Positions 25,501-33,906 of a DNA stretch of 64,000 nucleotides are shown here, in pieces (the first letter of the stretch is position 1; the number at the start of each line of letters is the position of its first letter). Position numbers and translations under genes: made by a program. The notes below the pieces were generated by a model that did not search any database, had not been told where the DNA came from, and worked only from the letters and a program-made list of their open reading frames with translations. The stretch comes from Curtobacterium guangdongense (GTDB taxonomy: Bacteria > Actinomycetota > Actinomycetes > Actinomycetales > Microbacteriaceae). The DNA lies in the NCBI RefSeq assembly GCF_049341845.1, contig NZ_JBMPIT010000009.1, positions 62,001 through 126,000 of the forward strand, given 5' to 3'.

Positions 25501-27009
25501 CGCACGCAGCCGACGGGCGCCGTCGAGCACGACGACGATCTCCGGCGAGAACCGCGCGCGCATCGAGCCGTTCTTGGTCCGCTCGGCCCGGCGCTCGGCG
25601 AGCACCTGGGTGAGCTCGGCCAGCCGGCGACCGATCGTCTCGCCGTCGGCACCGATCAGGGCGAGCGCGTCCTGGCCACCGGTCGGTCGCAGGTGGGGGA
25701 GCCACATCGTCCATGCCCACTCCGGCATGTGCTGCTGCGCGGTGAGCACGACGAACTGCACCTCGCGCGGGCTCTGCGTGACGGCGAGCTGTCCGAGCAC
25801 CCACCGGCCGAGCTCGCGCGGCGTCGATCCGGCCCCGGCGATGCCGAGCACGCCGACCTCGGCCAGCGGCACGGTCACCGGGACGCCCCGGGTGACCCGG
25901 TCCTCGTGCGTGAGGCCGTCGAGGTCGCGGTCGTCCTGCACGGTGACCGTCGAGGGCAGGTCGCCGATGCCGATCCGGACGTGCAGGTGGTCGGCGTCCG
26001 AGGGGCGTCGCTCCCAGAGACGGCGCCCGGGCGTCGTTGCAACGACCCGCAGCGACCCGGCGTCGGACGACGACGACCTGCGCTCGTCCCGCTCGGCGAG
26101 CACCGCGGCGTCGATCGCCCGCTCGAGCGCCGCGACCCGCTCGCGGTGCTCGGCGGTCTGCTTGCGGTGGCTCTTCTTGCCCGTCCGCCGGGCGGTGACG
26201 GTCTGCCCGACGACCATGATCGGCGTCATCGCGGCGAACAGCAGGTAGAACGGCGAGTGGAACACCGTCGCCATGACGATGCCGAACATCGCCGGGACGA
26301 ACACCATGATCCACGGGATCGCGGACCGCTGCGGCGGCACGGGCGGCTTCGGGATCCGGAACTGCGTCGTCAGGAACGGGGGCAGTAACCGGGGAGGCCG
26401 GTTGAAGTCCAGCTGTCCGGAGTCCGGCGGGCGGAGCAGCATGCGGTCCACGACCTCGACCGGGCGCACCGTGAGCACGGTCGATCCGAGGCGCACGAGC
26501 GCGTCGGGGACCCAGTCCACCCACTCGTCGCCGATCTCGTCCTGCTCGATCGTCACCGAACCTGCTGGACCGGTTACCGGCTCCTCCATCGGTGCCTGCC
26601 GGACCGTCACGGTCCCGTCGAAGGCGATCCGAGCCTCCAGTCCGGGGTGGTCCGCAGCGTCCGCGCCGACCGTCGGCGACCCGTCCTCGGCGACCGCGAT
26701 GCGGAACGTCCCCGGCGAGAGGCGGCGTGTCCGGCCGGCATCGACACCACCGACGACCAGCAGGTGGACGATGCCACGCTCGGCTTCGGGGCGGTCCGCG
26801 CCGCCGACGTGCAGGACCGCGCCGTCGACCAACCCGCTCCTGGCGAAGGGGACGTCGCCGTCCGGTGCGTCCTGCGGCATCGCCGCCCCGCCGGTGCGGC
26901 GAGCGAGCGCGTCGACCACACTGCGCATCGGCGTCTGGCCCGGTGCGTCGACGAGCACGTCGGAGGACTCACCGGTGACGTCGTCGACGACGGTGACGAC
27001 GACGCGCAT
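22585..27009 (-). CDS. Type VII secretion ATPase, EssC/EccC-like (FtsK/SpoIIIE)
   Basis: 1474 residues. Residues 1-140 form a beta-rich, FHA-like N-terminal part; two membrane helices lie at about 231-250 and 253-271. Three P-loop domains follow: GTTGSGKSEFLQTL at about 650 with VDYKGGAAF and LVIDEFAAM, a second with VGAPGSGRSLAL at about 1000, and a third with AGPSRSGRSTML near 1310. Only the first has an intact GKS lysine; the other two read GRS. The single-chain plan with an N-terminal FHA-like region is closer to firmicute EssC than to split EccCa/EccCb. It shares one base with the upstream gene stop. Drives export of WXG100 substrates at the membrane. Confidence 0.9.
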   Translation of the reverse strand: MRVVVTVVDDVTGESSDVLVDAPGQTPMRSVVDALARRTGGAAMPQDAPDGDVPFARSGLVDGAVLHVGGADRPEAERGIVHLLVVGGVDAGRTRRLSPGTFRIAVAEDGSPTVGADAADHPGLEARIAFDGTVTVRQAPMEEPVTGPAGSVTIEQDEIGDEWVDWVPDALVRLGSTVLTVRPVEVVDRMLLRPPDSGQLDFNRPPRLLPPFLTTQFRIPKPPVPPQRSAIPWIMVFVPAMFGIVMATVFHSPFYLLFAAMTPIMVVGQTVTARRTGKKSHRKQTAEHRERVAALERAIDAAVLAERDERRSSSSDAGSLRVVATTPGRRLWERRPSDADHLHVRIGIGDLPSTVTVQDDRDLDGLTHEDRVTRGVPVTVPLAEVGVLGIAGAGSTPRELGRWVLGQLAVTQSPREVQFVVLTAQQHMPEWAWTMWLPHLRPTGGQDALALIGADGETIGRRLAELTQVLAERRAERTKNGSMRARFSPEIVVVLDGARRLRAMPGVVGLLRDGPACGIRLVCLDEEEWQLPEECVATVTHRTETELVLRRQLSAPVELVLADRVEDDWYDDVARAVSPLRDTSGSDGDGLVPDAARLLDVVDLPQPSGAVVAERWQRGAATTSAVVGVGIDGAFALDLVKDGPHGLVAGTTGSGKSEFLQTLVASLALANRPDQMTFVLVDYKGGAAFSVASDLPHTVGLVTDLDQHLVERALRSLRAELTRREHILAASGAKDIEDHEAHLERGGTGEAMPRLVLVIDEFAAMVTELPDFVSGLIGIAQRGRSLGVHLILATQRPGGVVGPDIRANTNLRVALRMTDSGESTDVIDVADAARIPKSVPGRAFARLGHSSVVPFQSARVGGKWAGDEDPATSLPFVRVLDWRDFATAPPARPVRSDRASAATDLSVLVGAMGEARERLGIGPLHSPWLPPLPELLPLDAVGTAAVGAGRALTADEDALRFPFGTEDLPDTQEQRAAEIDLDRFNHLFIVGAPGSGRSLALRTIAASAASAIPSTDLHLYAIDCGNGALASLQALPHCGAVVQRTQVERATRLIDRLSRETARRHDVIAAASASDITEQRLLAAPGEQLPHVLVLIDRWENFTTSLGEVDGGALTDSVQSLLRDGAAAGIHIVISGDRTLLSSRMSTLTDDKIVLRLTDRLDYSLGGINHRKLPASIPAGRGFRAESGIELQFASLGPDVSGQGQAAAIRALAASLGAGVGAAPGPRPFRVDALPKDLDLDGALALSSAPVLTPMVAVTGIGGDDMELQTVDLSTGGGTFIVAGPSRSGRSTMLASMARSLLASGTQLVVLAPRQGAVRDLAGLPGVRAVFTGDDVTVEELSPVLTGGSTVLVVDDGELLIDCSAAKWLRDWGRAAADNGQGLLLGGNTTGLAAGFGGWQVDAKKNRRGALLSPQDTLAGDLIGVRISRSSISTRIEPGTAFVHLGTGLASTLQVPLVTAATRTGSEAGELAER

Positions 27010-27932
27010 CAGGCGTCCGCCTCCACCGCGTCGGCGACCTCTGCCGGTTCCGGTTGCGTGGATGCCGCCAGCGGCATGGACAGCCCGACGTCCATCCATC
27101 GGACCGTCCCGAGGACGTCGGAGACGTGTGTGCCGTCGCGGCGAGCCTCGATCGTCCAGCGGGCGAGCGGGTGCGGCGCGGCCGCGACACAGGCCCACCG
27201 GCCGCCGGGCCGCTCGAGGAGCCGGGCGAGTTCGCGACCGTCCTCCCCGGACGGCACCTTCGCCACGACCAGGAGGCCCGGGGTCGCGTCCGCCGCGACG
27301 GCTGCGATCGCGTCGCGCACCGACACGGCCACACCGAGGGTCGACCCGGTGCCCACGCTGAGCACCGCCGTTCCCGTGGCCCACGGATCGGTGCGGACCT
27401 GATCGACCACGCGGCGGAGCACCGCGTCGCGTGCGGCCTGCTCACCACGGAGCGCGACGATCCCGCGCACCCGACGTAGGTCGACGAGCACGTTCTCGTC
27501 ACCATCGGTGCCGAGGGAGACCACCGTGGCGAACTCGCTCGGTGCCGGTGCGGTGAGCGGGACGGTTTGCAGCGCCCACATCGGGGCCGTCCACGAGCGG
27601 CCGTCCGCGGTCGCGGTCCACGGCTGCGGTGGTGCGATCGTGGGGGAGGCGAGGTCGAGCCGCACGGTCGCGCCGACCAGGATGCGGACCGCGCCGGGGA
27701 AGACGACCCCGGCAGCTGCGCACGAGGCGTCCACCGCACGGAGCACCCGGTCGATGCCCCACGGCGCCGCCGGATCACGTCGGACCTGGTCGGCCCACGC
27801 GAGCGCGTCGGTCGCGGTGCGGCGACGGACGGCGACGATCGTCGGGATGACGAAGGCCAGGGTCCCGAGGAACAGCACGACCGACATCGTCAGGAGCAGG
27901 TGCGACTCGGGGTGGGCGAAGGACCAGGTCAC
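27009..27932 (-). CDS. T7SS-locus single-pass membrane protein
   Basis: 307 residues, not recognised as a named family. One hydrophobic helix near the N-terminus (MSVVLFLGTLAFVIPTIVAV), then a large soluble domain. GTG 27932 overlaps the preceding stop (GTGA) and has a strong GGAGGAG site. Directly upstream of the ATPase and sharing one base with it, so a structural partner of EssC is likely; it may take the place of EccE- or EssB-like components (inference). Confidence 0.7.
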   Translation of the reverse strand: MTWSFAHPESHLLLTMSVVLFLGTLAFVIPTIVAVRRRTATDALAWADQVRRDPAAPWGIDRVLRAVDASCAAAGVVFPGAVRILVGATVRLDLASPTIAPPQPWTATADGRSWTAPMWALQTVPLTAPAPSEFATVVSLGTDGDENVLVDLRRVRGIVALRGEQAARDAVLRRVVDQVRTDPWATGTAVLSVGTGSTLGVAVSVRDAIAAVAADATPGLLVVAKVPSGEDGRELARLLERPGGRWACVAAAPHPLARWTIEARRDGTHVSDVLGTVRWMDVGLSMPLAASTQPEPAEVADAVEADA

Positions 27933-28639
27933 GCGGCTCCTCCGAGCTCGGCCAGGCGGCGTTCGAGGGTGGTCGGTTCGGCTCCGAGGACGTCGGTCCA
28001 GCGGAACGTGGTCATGATCGCGTCGAAGAGCGAGACGAGCGCGTCGGTGAGCTGACCGTCGGCGTCGGGCAGGCTGATCGCGGAGAAGGACATCACGACC
28101 CACCGGCCGGGTCGGTGCGGGACCGGGATCGTGTACACGACCTGGCGGTCGTCCACGACGGGCAGGTCCTGGCCGAGCCCGGGGAGTTCCGCAGCGGGGT
28201 CCGCGCGCCGGACGGTGGTGTCGGTCCGGGCGGCGATGCCGCCGTCCACCTCACGGATGCCGGGGTCGTCCTGGTCCCGACGATCGGGCAGGGCATCGGC
28301 GAGGATCTGCGCGATCACCTGCTCCGGGGCCTCGTCGGACTCGTCGTCCACCTCGGTCTCGATGACGGACACCGGGGGAGTGAAGCCGTCGACGGGCTGC
28401 ACGGGCAGGTACACCGCCGTCGCGCCGTTGTCGCCGGCCTCGACCACGGTCGCGGTCAGGCGCTTCCGCATCTCCTGTCGCAGCGGTTCGGCACGGTCGC
28501 GGGGCAGGTCGTCCGGGAGCGCGGTGGCGATCACCTGCCGGACGATCGCTCCGAGTTCCTCCCGGTGGGCCACGTCCGCTGGGAGTCGCGCCCAGCCCGG
28601 CGGGACGACCATGAAGAAGGAGGCGGTCGGTTCGGTCAT
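27929..28639 (-). CDS. T7SS-locus conserved hypothetical protein, 236 residues
   Basis: Soluble alpha/beta protein without signal peptide; starts MTEPTASFFMVVPPGWARLP. Acidic middle segment (VDDESDEAPEQ). ATG 28639 overlaps the previous gene stop and its own stop overlaps the next gene, so it is tightly coupled within the operon. Could be a cytoplasmic chaperone or adaptor for the secreted proteins, comparable in position to EspG, but no homology is visible. Confidence 0.65.
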   Translation of the reverse strand: MTEPTASFFMVVPPGWARLPADVAHREELGAIVRQVIATALPDDLPRDRAEPLRQEMRKRLTATVVEAGDNGATAVYLPVQPVDGFTPPVSVIETEVDDESDEAPEQVIAQILADALPDRRDQDDPGIREVDGGIAARTDTTVRRADPAAELPGLGQDLPVVDDRQVVYTIPVPHRPGRWVVMSFSAISLPDADGQLTDALVSLFDAIMTTFRWTDVLGAEPTTLERRLAELGGAA

Positions 28640-29280
28640 GCGGCCACCTCGTTCCGGATCGCTGCGAGCAGGTCGACGACCTCCGGCCCGAACACCGGGA
28701 CGACGTCCAGGTCCCTGGTGCGCCAGAGGACGCGGGTGTCGACGGCGGGGCCGTCCTCGGTCGTCTCACGCCGGACCGCGCACACCGTCGCCCAGATCGC
28801 GCCGTCGTCGTCGAGGTCGAATCGGGTGACGACCGGCCCCTCACCCCCGACGTGCTCGGGGAGCTCGTCGACCGCGGGCTGTTCCACGGGCAGGCCGCCC
28901 TCGGCACCGGCGAGCTCGAGGAGCGCGCGGGTGCCGCTCGGATCGTGTGCGCCGTCTCCGTCGGCGACCCCGACCGACACCACCACGGGGAGCGGCCACC
29001 GGTTCGGGACACCGAGACCCGCGACGAGCCGGTCCCCGCCGTCGAGCGCGGCGCGGAACTCGAGCAGGGTGTCGAGCGACGTCTGCGGGTCGACCTCCCG
29101 CCCGTCGTCGAAGATCCGCTGCTCGCCCTCGGCCTCGCGGTCCACGTGCACGATCGCCTCGAACAGTCGGAGCACCGCGGCGCGCCACTCGGGGGTCACA
29201 TCGGCGACGTCCGGGATGACGAGCCATTGCGGGGACTCGACGTCGATGGAGGACGTGAAGGTCGGTGCTGCTGTCGTCAC
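28636..29280 (-). CDS. T7SS-locus conserved hypothetical protein, 214 residues
   Basis: Soluble acidic protein, GTG 29280, 10 bp after the effector-like gene and overlapping the next gene by ATGA. Contains WLVIPDVADVTPEWRAAVL near the N-terminus; no known domain recognised. In this position it could be an immunity protein for the preceding secreted protein, or a secretion accessory. Only one such gene exists for two effector-like genes, which favours the accessory role. Confidence 0.65.
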   Translation of the reverse strand: MTTAAPTFTSSIDVESPQWLVIPDVADVTPEWRAAVLRLFEAIVHVDREAEGEQRIFDDGREVDPQTSLDTLLEFRAALDGGDRLVAGLGVPNRWPLPVVVSVGVADGDGAHDPSGTRALLELAGAEGGLPVEQPAVDELPEHVGGEGPVVTRFDLDDDGAIWATVCAVRRETTEDGPAVDTRVLWRTRDLDVVPVFGPEVVDLLAAIRNEVAA

Positions 29281-29290
29281 TGCGCTGCTC

Positions 29291-30745
29291 TCAGACGGCG
29301 ATCGGGTGCTTGATCGCGTTCCAGTCGTCGGTCCACGGTCGCTTCTTGTCCGCGCCGTCGCCGATCGGGTTGATGACGAGTCCGGCTATGGAGTAGTTCT
29401 TGCCCCACACGGCCATCCCGCCGTTGACGTAGGTGTGCCACTTCGGGGCGTTCCCGACCAGCGTGCCGAGCCCGTTGGCGCCCCCGAACTTGCCGAGGTC
29501 GTTCCGCAGCAGCTGGAAGTCGACGCCGCCGATCCGTTCCGCCCAGCTAGTGAAGCCCTGCTTGGTGAACAGATCGGAACCGAACTGTTTCGAGATGGTG
29601 GCCCAGTCGTTCTTGATCGTCGTGCCGACCTTGGGGATGTTCCACCAGTTCGGGTTGTCCTTGAACTTGCCCATCAGGTCGTCCATGCGCTTGATCGCGA
29701 TCTGCGTCACGTCGCCGTCGAGCTTGTCGGCGACCTTCAGGGTGCCGTAGGCGTCGTCCAGGCTCTTCGTCTTCGTCAACCACCCACCGATGGCGTCGTT
29801 CCGGAGCTTCGAGATCTTGCCGAGGTCGACCTTCAGGCCGTTCTGCACGGCTGTCTTGCCGGCGGTGATGCCCTTGCCGACCGCGACGGAGGTGGCCTTC
29901 GTGATCCCGGCACCGACCCCGAGCGTGACGACCCCGACGACCGCCATGACCAGGTCGAAGACGTTCCCCTCGCCGAGCGCGGTCAACCCGATCTGCGCGA
30001 CGAGGCTGACCCCGGCCGCGACGGCGCCCATGATCGCGAGGACACCGACGCCGGGGATCAGGATCGCCAGAGCGGCGAGGGCGATGCCGATGTACGTGAA
30101 GATCTTGACGATCAGCTTGAGCAGCTTCGAGAAGAACGCCTTGATCTTGTCGCCCAGGGTGTCGTGCAGGCCGTCGTCCCATGCCGCGCGGATCGTCGAT
30201 GCGGCCGCCTTGCCCGCACCGTCGAGTGCCGACAACGCGTTCCGCAACTTGGTCTTCGCCGCGTCCATCGCGTCGTTCGCCCTGGTCGTCGCCGCGTGCT
30301 TCGCGTCGATCTGCCCCTGCTCGTCGTCGGTGAGCGGGGGAGCATCGTCGGCGCGGTTCTCGGACGGGTCCGGCATCGCCGACGCGCTCGCCCCCGACTG
30401 CTGTGCGGTCTCCGCTGCCTGCAGTGCGGCTGCCGACTCGCTGAGCCCCTGCTCGAGCGACGGCAGGTACCCCGTCAGGGCGTCCCGGATCGCGTCGTAC
30501 CGGCCGGACATCTTCTGCAGGGACTCGGCGACCTCCTTGCTCTTCTTCCGGACGGCATCAGCGGTCTCGCCCTTGAACTTGCTGTCGTCGCCGTCGCCGA
30601 TGCTCTTCAGGACAGCCGCCTCGGAGGTGATCTCCGACGCCATGTCCTTGTAGTAGGTGATGAGCTCCTGCATCACGCCGGTGTCCGCGATCACCGGGTC
30701 GGTGGACTCGCCGAGCAACCCCCAATTGCCCTCGCGCACCGGCAT
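29291..30745 (-). CDS. Putative T7SS-secreted protein A
   Basis: 484 residues. The N-terminal ~110 residues (WGLLGESTDPVIADTG, then long helices) look like the helical T7SS signal domain of large secreted proteins. A central hydrophobic pair of helices (LIVKIFTYIGIALAALAIL and GVLAIMGAVAAGVSLVAQIG) could insert into membranes. The C-terminal ~200 residues carry WW and W-rich motifs (NPNWWNIPK, PKWHTYVNGG). No known toxin domain recognised. It shares a base with the upstream helical partner gene. Paralogue of protein B: about the first 230 residues are close and the rest diverged. Confidence 0.75.
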   Translation of the reverse strand: MPVREGNWGLLGESTDPVIADTGVMQELITYYKDMASEITSEAAVLKSIGDGDDSKFKGETADAVRKKSKEVAESLQKMSGRYDAIRDALTGYLPSLEQGLSESAAALQAAETAQQSGASASAMPDPSENRADDAPPLTDDEQGQIDAKHAATTRANDAMDAAKTKLRNALSALDGAGKAAASTIRAAWDDGLHDTLGDKIKAFFSKLLKLIVKIFTYIGIALAALAILIPGVGVLAIMGAVAAGVSLVAQIGLTALGEGNVFDLVMAVVGVVTLGVGAGITKATSVAVGKGITAGKTAVQNGLKVDLGKISKLRNDAIGGWLTKTKSLDDAYGTLKVADKLDGDVTQIAIKRMDDLMGKFKDNPNWWNIPKVGTTIKNDWATISKQFGSDLFTKQGFTSWAERIGGVDFQLLRNDLGKFGGANGLGTLVGNAPKWHTYVNGGMAVWGKNYSIAGLVINPIGDGADKKRPWTDDWNAIKHPIAV

Positions 30746-31050
30746 CAGGCGTTCCCCGCGTCCGTCGTCTCGGTGGTGAGCTTCTCGCTGAGGTCGTGCT
30801 CGAGGTCGGTCCAGTTCTGGGTGACCTTCTGCATCTTGTCCCGCAGGTCGGCGATGGCGCCCTTCATCTTGTTCCGGTGGATCTTCCAGTCACCGGAGAA
30901 GTCGTTCATGGCCTTGTACACGTCGTGCTGGCCGTAGACCTGGTCGAGCGCGCGGTCGTCGGACTTCTGGTGCTCCAGCTCGTCCGAGATGTGCTGCAGC
31001 TTGGTGGTCGAGTCCTCGAGGACTTCCTTCGTGATGATGAGGTCTGCCAT
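30745..31050 (-). CDS. WXG100-like helical partner protein A
   Basis: 101 residues, predicted two-helix hairpin with a central DFSGDWKIHRNKM turn that resembles the WXG bend. 90 bp downstream of the WXG100 gene and immediately upstream of effector A (one-base overlap). Probably forms a heterodimer with the WXG100 protein or with the effector N-terminus. A paralogue with roughly three-quarters identity is encoded at 33111-33416. Confidence 0.75.
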   Translation of the reverse strand: MADLIITKEVLEDSTTKLQHISDELEHQKSDDRALDQVYGQHDVYKAMNDFSGDWKIHRNKMKGAIADLRDKMQKVTQNWTDLEHDLSEKLTTETTDAGNA

Positions 31051-31140
31051 GACTGCTCCTGGTCGTCGGTGAACGGGATCGGAACCGGATCGGCCCCGGT
31101 GCTCGTCGTCATGACGAGGACCGGGACCGATTCGCGGTCG

Positions 31141-31434
31141 CTACTTGATCGCGTTCGCGAGCTCCTGGTCGGTCTGCTGCAGCGCCTCGGCCGCCTTGTT
31201 CAGGTACATCGACATGCCCTCGAGGCCCTCGATCGTCTTCGTCGCACCGTCGTTGAACTCCTGGTACGAGCTGCCGAAGGCAACCGACGACTGGTCCGTG
31301 ACGTACCCACCCGAGATGAGGGAGTCGACCAGCGACTTCAGCTCACGCAGCTTCGAGGTGATGTCCTGCTCACCGTTCACGAGTCGGGTCGCGGCGTCCT
31401 GCATCTCGCCGTAGGTCACGTTCAAGTTGGGCAT
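31141..31434 (-). CDS. WXG100 family protein A (EsxA-like)
   Basis: 97 residues with the WXG100 helical-hairpin pattern: MPNLNVTYGEMQDAATRL, the turn ISGGYVTDQSSVAF and IEGLEGMSMYLNKAAEAL. These are substrates or co-secreted dimers of type VII systems. The protein is identical to that encoded at 33494-33787; the genes differ at three synonymous bases of 294. The 258 bp upstream (31435-31692) hold no gene and presumably the module promoter. Confidence 0.9.
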   Translation of the reverse strand: MPNLNVTYGEMQDAATRLVNGEQDITSKLRELKSLVDSLISGGYVTDQSSVAFGSSYQEFNDGATKTIEGLEGMSMYLNKAAEALQQTDQELANAIK

Positions 31435-31692
31435 TGCCTGCTCCTGTCGTTCGTCTGCACCCCCGATCGAGGGACAGATCAGAGGTTATTTCACGATGGA
31501 ACCGGTTGCCGGGGTACGTTTCCGGACGTGTTGCGGAATGCACTTCTTCACACGATTGTGCAGATTCCAGTACATCGGCGGCGGCACACGGTCGATGCCG
31601 AGCGGTATTCGTATGTCACCCGTTATGAAATTCCAGGCTGTCCGGCGTGTCGGAGCGCGCCGAGCGGACGTCGAGTCCCCCGAAAGGAGGAC

Positions 31693-33111
31693 TCAGAAGC
31701 CGTGCACCAGCGCGCCCGACGCCTCCTTGTACCCGGGGACCCGCTCCTGGTCCGAGCCCCACCCGGTCGGTTTGATGCCCTGGCCGTAGATGAAGGTGTT
31801 CGTCCAGCTGGCGACGACGCGGCCGCCGGCGACGTACTTGTGCCACGCGGGGAGCGCGGCGATGTCCACGCCGTAGTCGCGCTTCATGGCGACCTTCATC
31901 GCGTCCATCTCGATCTGCCGGTCGACGCTGAAGAGCCGGTCCGCGCGCCAGTTGCCCTTCGACAGGACGTCCGAGATCTTGCCCTTGTCCTCGGCCCACA
32001 GGGTCTTGTTCGGGTGCCACCAGTTCGGCTTCTCCTTGAAGCCGCCGAGGACGTTCTTCATCGTCGTGTCGAAGCGCAGGTCGGTCAGACGGTTGATCTG
32101 CCGGTCGATCGTGCCCACGGTGCGCGCGGCGTTCGGGTCGTTCAACGCGTTCTTGACGTTGTACGAACGGACGTCCTGGAGCTTCTTGATCTTGTCGAGG
32201 TTCATCTTCTCGAACCCCTTCATGCCCTTCGCGAGCCCGGCGGTCTTCGCCACCGAGGCCGCCTTCGTGACGATGCCACCGACCCCGACGAGCACGAGTC
32301 CCACGGCCGAGGTGATCACGTCGAGCCAGGAGCCCTCACCCATGCCGGCGAGGGCGATGTTCGCCACCAGGGTCACCGACGCTGCGACGGCGGCCATGAA
32401 CGTGAGCATGCCGACGCCGGGGATGAGGATCGCGAGCGCTGCCAGGGCGATGCCGATGTACGTGAAGATCTTGACGATGATCTTCAGCAGCGCCGAGAAG
32501 AACGCCTTGATCTTGTCGCCGAGCGTGTCGTGCAGGCCGTCGTCCCACGCCGCCCGGATCGTCGACGCTGCCGCCTTGCCCGCGGCGTCGATCCCGTCCA
32601 CGGCCCGACGCAGCCGGGCGACAGCGGCATCAGCGCCCTCTTGTGCACGGCTCGATGCGGCGTGCTTCGCGTCGATCGCCCCTTGCTCGTCCGACGTCAA
32701 CGGGGGAGCGTCGTCCGCACGCCCCTGCGAGGGGTCCGGCATCGCTCCAGCGCGGGTCCCGGCAGCGGCGGCGTCCTCGGCATCGCGCAGCGCAGCCGAC
32801 GATTCCGTGAGCGCGTCCTCCAGCGACGGCACGTACCCGGTCAGGGCATCGCGGATCGCCTCGTAGCGTCCGGCCATCTTCTGCAGGGACGCGGCGACCT
32901 CCTTGCTCTTCGAGCGCACCGCGTCAGCGGACTCGCCCTTGAACTCGCTCGTGTCGCCGTCGCCGATGCGCTGCAGCACCGCGGCCTCCGAGGTGATCTC
33001 CTGGGCCATGGTCGTGTAGTAGGTGACGAGCTCGTGGACCACGGGGACGTCGGCCACGACCGGGTCCGACGACTCGTGCAGCAGTTCCCAGTTGCCGGCG
33101 CGGGCGGGCAT
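31693..33111 (-). CDS. Putative T7SS-secreted protein B
   Basis: 472 residues, paralogue of protein A. Same helical N-terminus (WELLHESSDPVVADVP), an Ala/Asp/Pro hinge, then the hydrophobic pair (FTYIGIALAALAILIPGVG and the following helix). The C-terminal half is diverged but retains PNWWHPNK and PAWHKYVAGG at matching positions. No recognised toxin domain. Shares one base with the upstream helical partner; no gene follows it before the next module, so no dedicated immunity gene is visible. Confidence 0.75.
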   Translation of the reverse strand: MPARAGNWELLHESSDPVVADVPVVHELVTYYTTMAQEITSEAAVLQRIGDGDTSEFKGESADAVRSKSKEVAASLQKMAGRYEAIRDALTGYVPSLEDALTESSAALRDAEDAAAAGTRAGAMPDPSQGRADDAPPLTSDEQGAIDAKHAASSRAQEGADAAVARLRRAVDGIDAAGKAAASTIRAAWDDGLHDTLGDKIKAFFSALLKIIVKIFTYIGIALAALAILIPGVGMLTFMAAVAASVTLVANIALAGMGEGSWLDVITSAVGLVLVGVGGIVTKAASVAKTAGLAKGMKGFEKMNLDKIKKLQDVRSYNVKNALNDPNAARTVGTIDRQINRLTDLRFDTTMKNVLGGFKEKPNWWHPNKTLWAEDKGKISDVLSKGNWRADRLFSVDRQIEMDAMKVAMKRDYGVDIAALPAWHKYVAGGRVVASWTNTFIYGQGIKPTGWGSDQERVPGYKEASGALVHGF

Positions 33112-33416
33112 CAGGCGTTGCTCGCGTCGGTCGACTCGGTGGTGAGCTTGTCGTGCAGGTCCTGCTCGAGGGCGGACCAGTGCTCGACGGACTGCTGCAT
33201 CTTGTCGTGCAGGTCCTTCACGGCACCCTTCATCTTGTTCCGGTGGATCTTCCAGTCCCCGGAGAAGTCGTGCATCGCCTTCTGCACGTCGCGCTGGCCG
33301 TACACCTCGGTGAGGGCTCGGTCGTCGGACTTCTGGTGCTCGAGCTCGTCCGAGATGTGCTGCAGCTTGGTCGCGGAGTCCTCGAGGACGGCGCGGGTGA
33401 TGATGAGGTCAGCCAT
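33111..33416 (-). CDS. WXG100-like helical partner protein B
   Basis: 101 residues, paralogue of partner A (same DFSGDWKIHRNKM turn, same DELEHQKSDDRAL helix). The C-terminal helix differs most. Positioned between the WXG100 gene (77 bp away) and secreted protein B, as in module A, so each secreted protein has its own partner. Confidence 0.75.
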   Translation of the reverse strand: MADLIITRAVLEDSATKLQHISDELEHQKSDDRALTEVYGQRDVQKAMHDFSGDWKIHRNKMKGAVKDLHDKMQQSVEHWSALEQDLHDKLTTESTDASNA

Positions 33417-33493
33417 GGGTGCTCCCGATCGGTGTGGTGGACGCGAACGGCGCCCGGGGCCCGACCGGTTCGGCAGGGCCCCGGGCGATCCGA

Positions 33494-33787
33494 CTACTTG
33501 ATCGCGTTCGCGAGCTCCTGGTCGGTCTGCTGCAGCGCCTCGGCTGCCTTGTTGAGGTACATCGACATGCCCTCGAGGCCCTCGATCGTCTTCGTCGCAC
33601 CGTCGTTGAACTCCTGGTACGAGCTGCCGAAGGCAACCGACGACTGGTCCGTGACGTACCCACCCGAGATGAGGGAGTCGACCAGCGACTTCAGCTCACG
33701 CAGCTTCGAGGTGATGTCCTGCTCACCGTTCACGAGTCGGGTCGCGGCGTCCTGCATCTCGCCGTAGGTGACGTTCAAGTTGGGCAT
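33494..33787 (-). CDS. WXG100 family protein B (EsxA-like)
   Basis: 97 residues, identical in sequence to WXG100 protein A. First gene of the whole T7SS-like locus. DNA identity to the other copy stops abruptly at both gene ends, while neighbours are much more diverged, pointing to gene conversion or strong constraint on this protein. The 228 bp upstream contain a 7-bp hairpin (33857-33874) and a direct repeat. Confidence 0.9.
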   Translation of the reverse strand: MPNLNVTYGEMQDAATRLVNGEQDITSKLRELKSLVDSLISGGYVTDQSSVAFGSSYQEFNDGATKTIEGLEGMSMYLNKAAEALQQTDQELANAIK

Positions 33788-33906
33788 TGCGTGCTCCTTG
33801 TTCGCGGTTTCCGGTCACCCCCGGATCGGAGGCCGGGATGACGCTACCGGCGCACGCACCCCCGAACGGGGGTGTTGGCGAGTTGTTCACCGCAATTTCG
33901 ACCAGG

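Noticed and set aside
22430..26388. Long plus-strand open frames opposite the T7SS ATPase
   Set aside because: Composition is Arg/Gly/Asp-rich antisense shadow of a strongly coding minus-strand gene.
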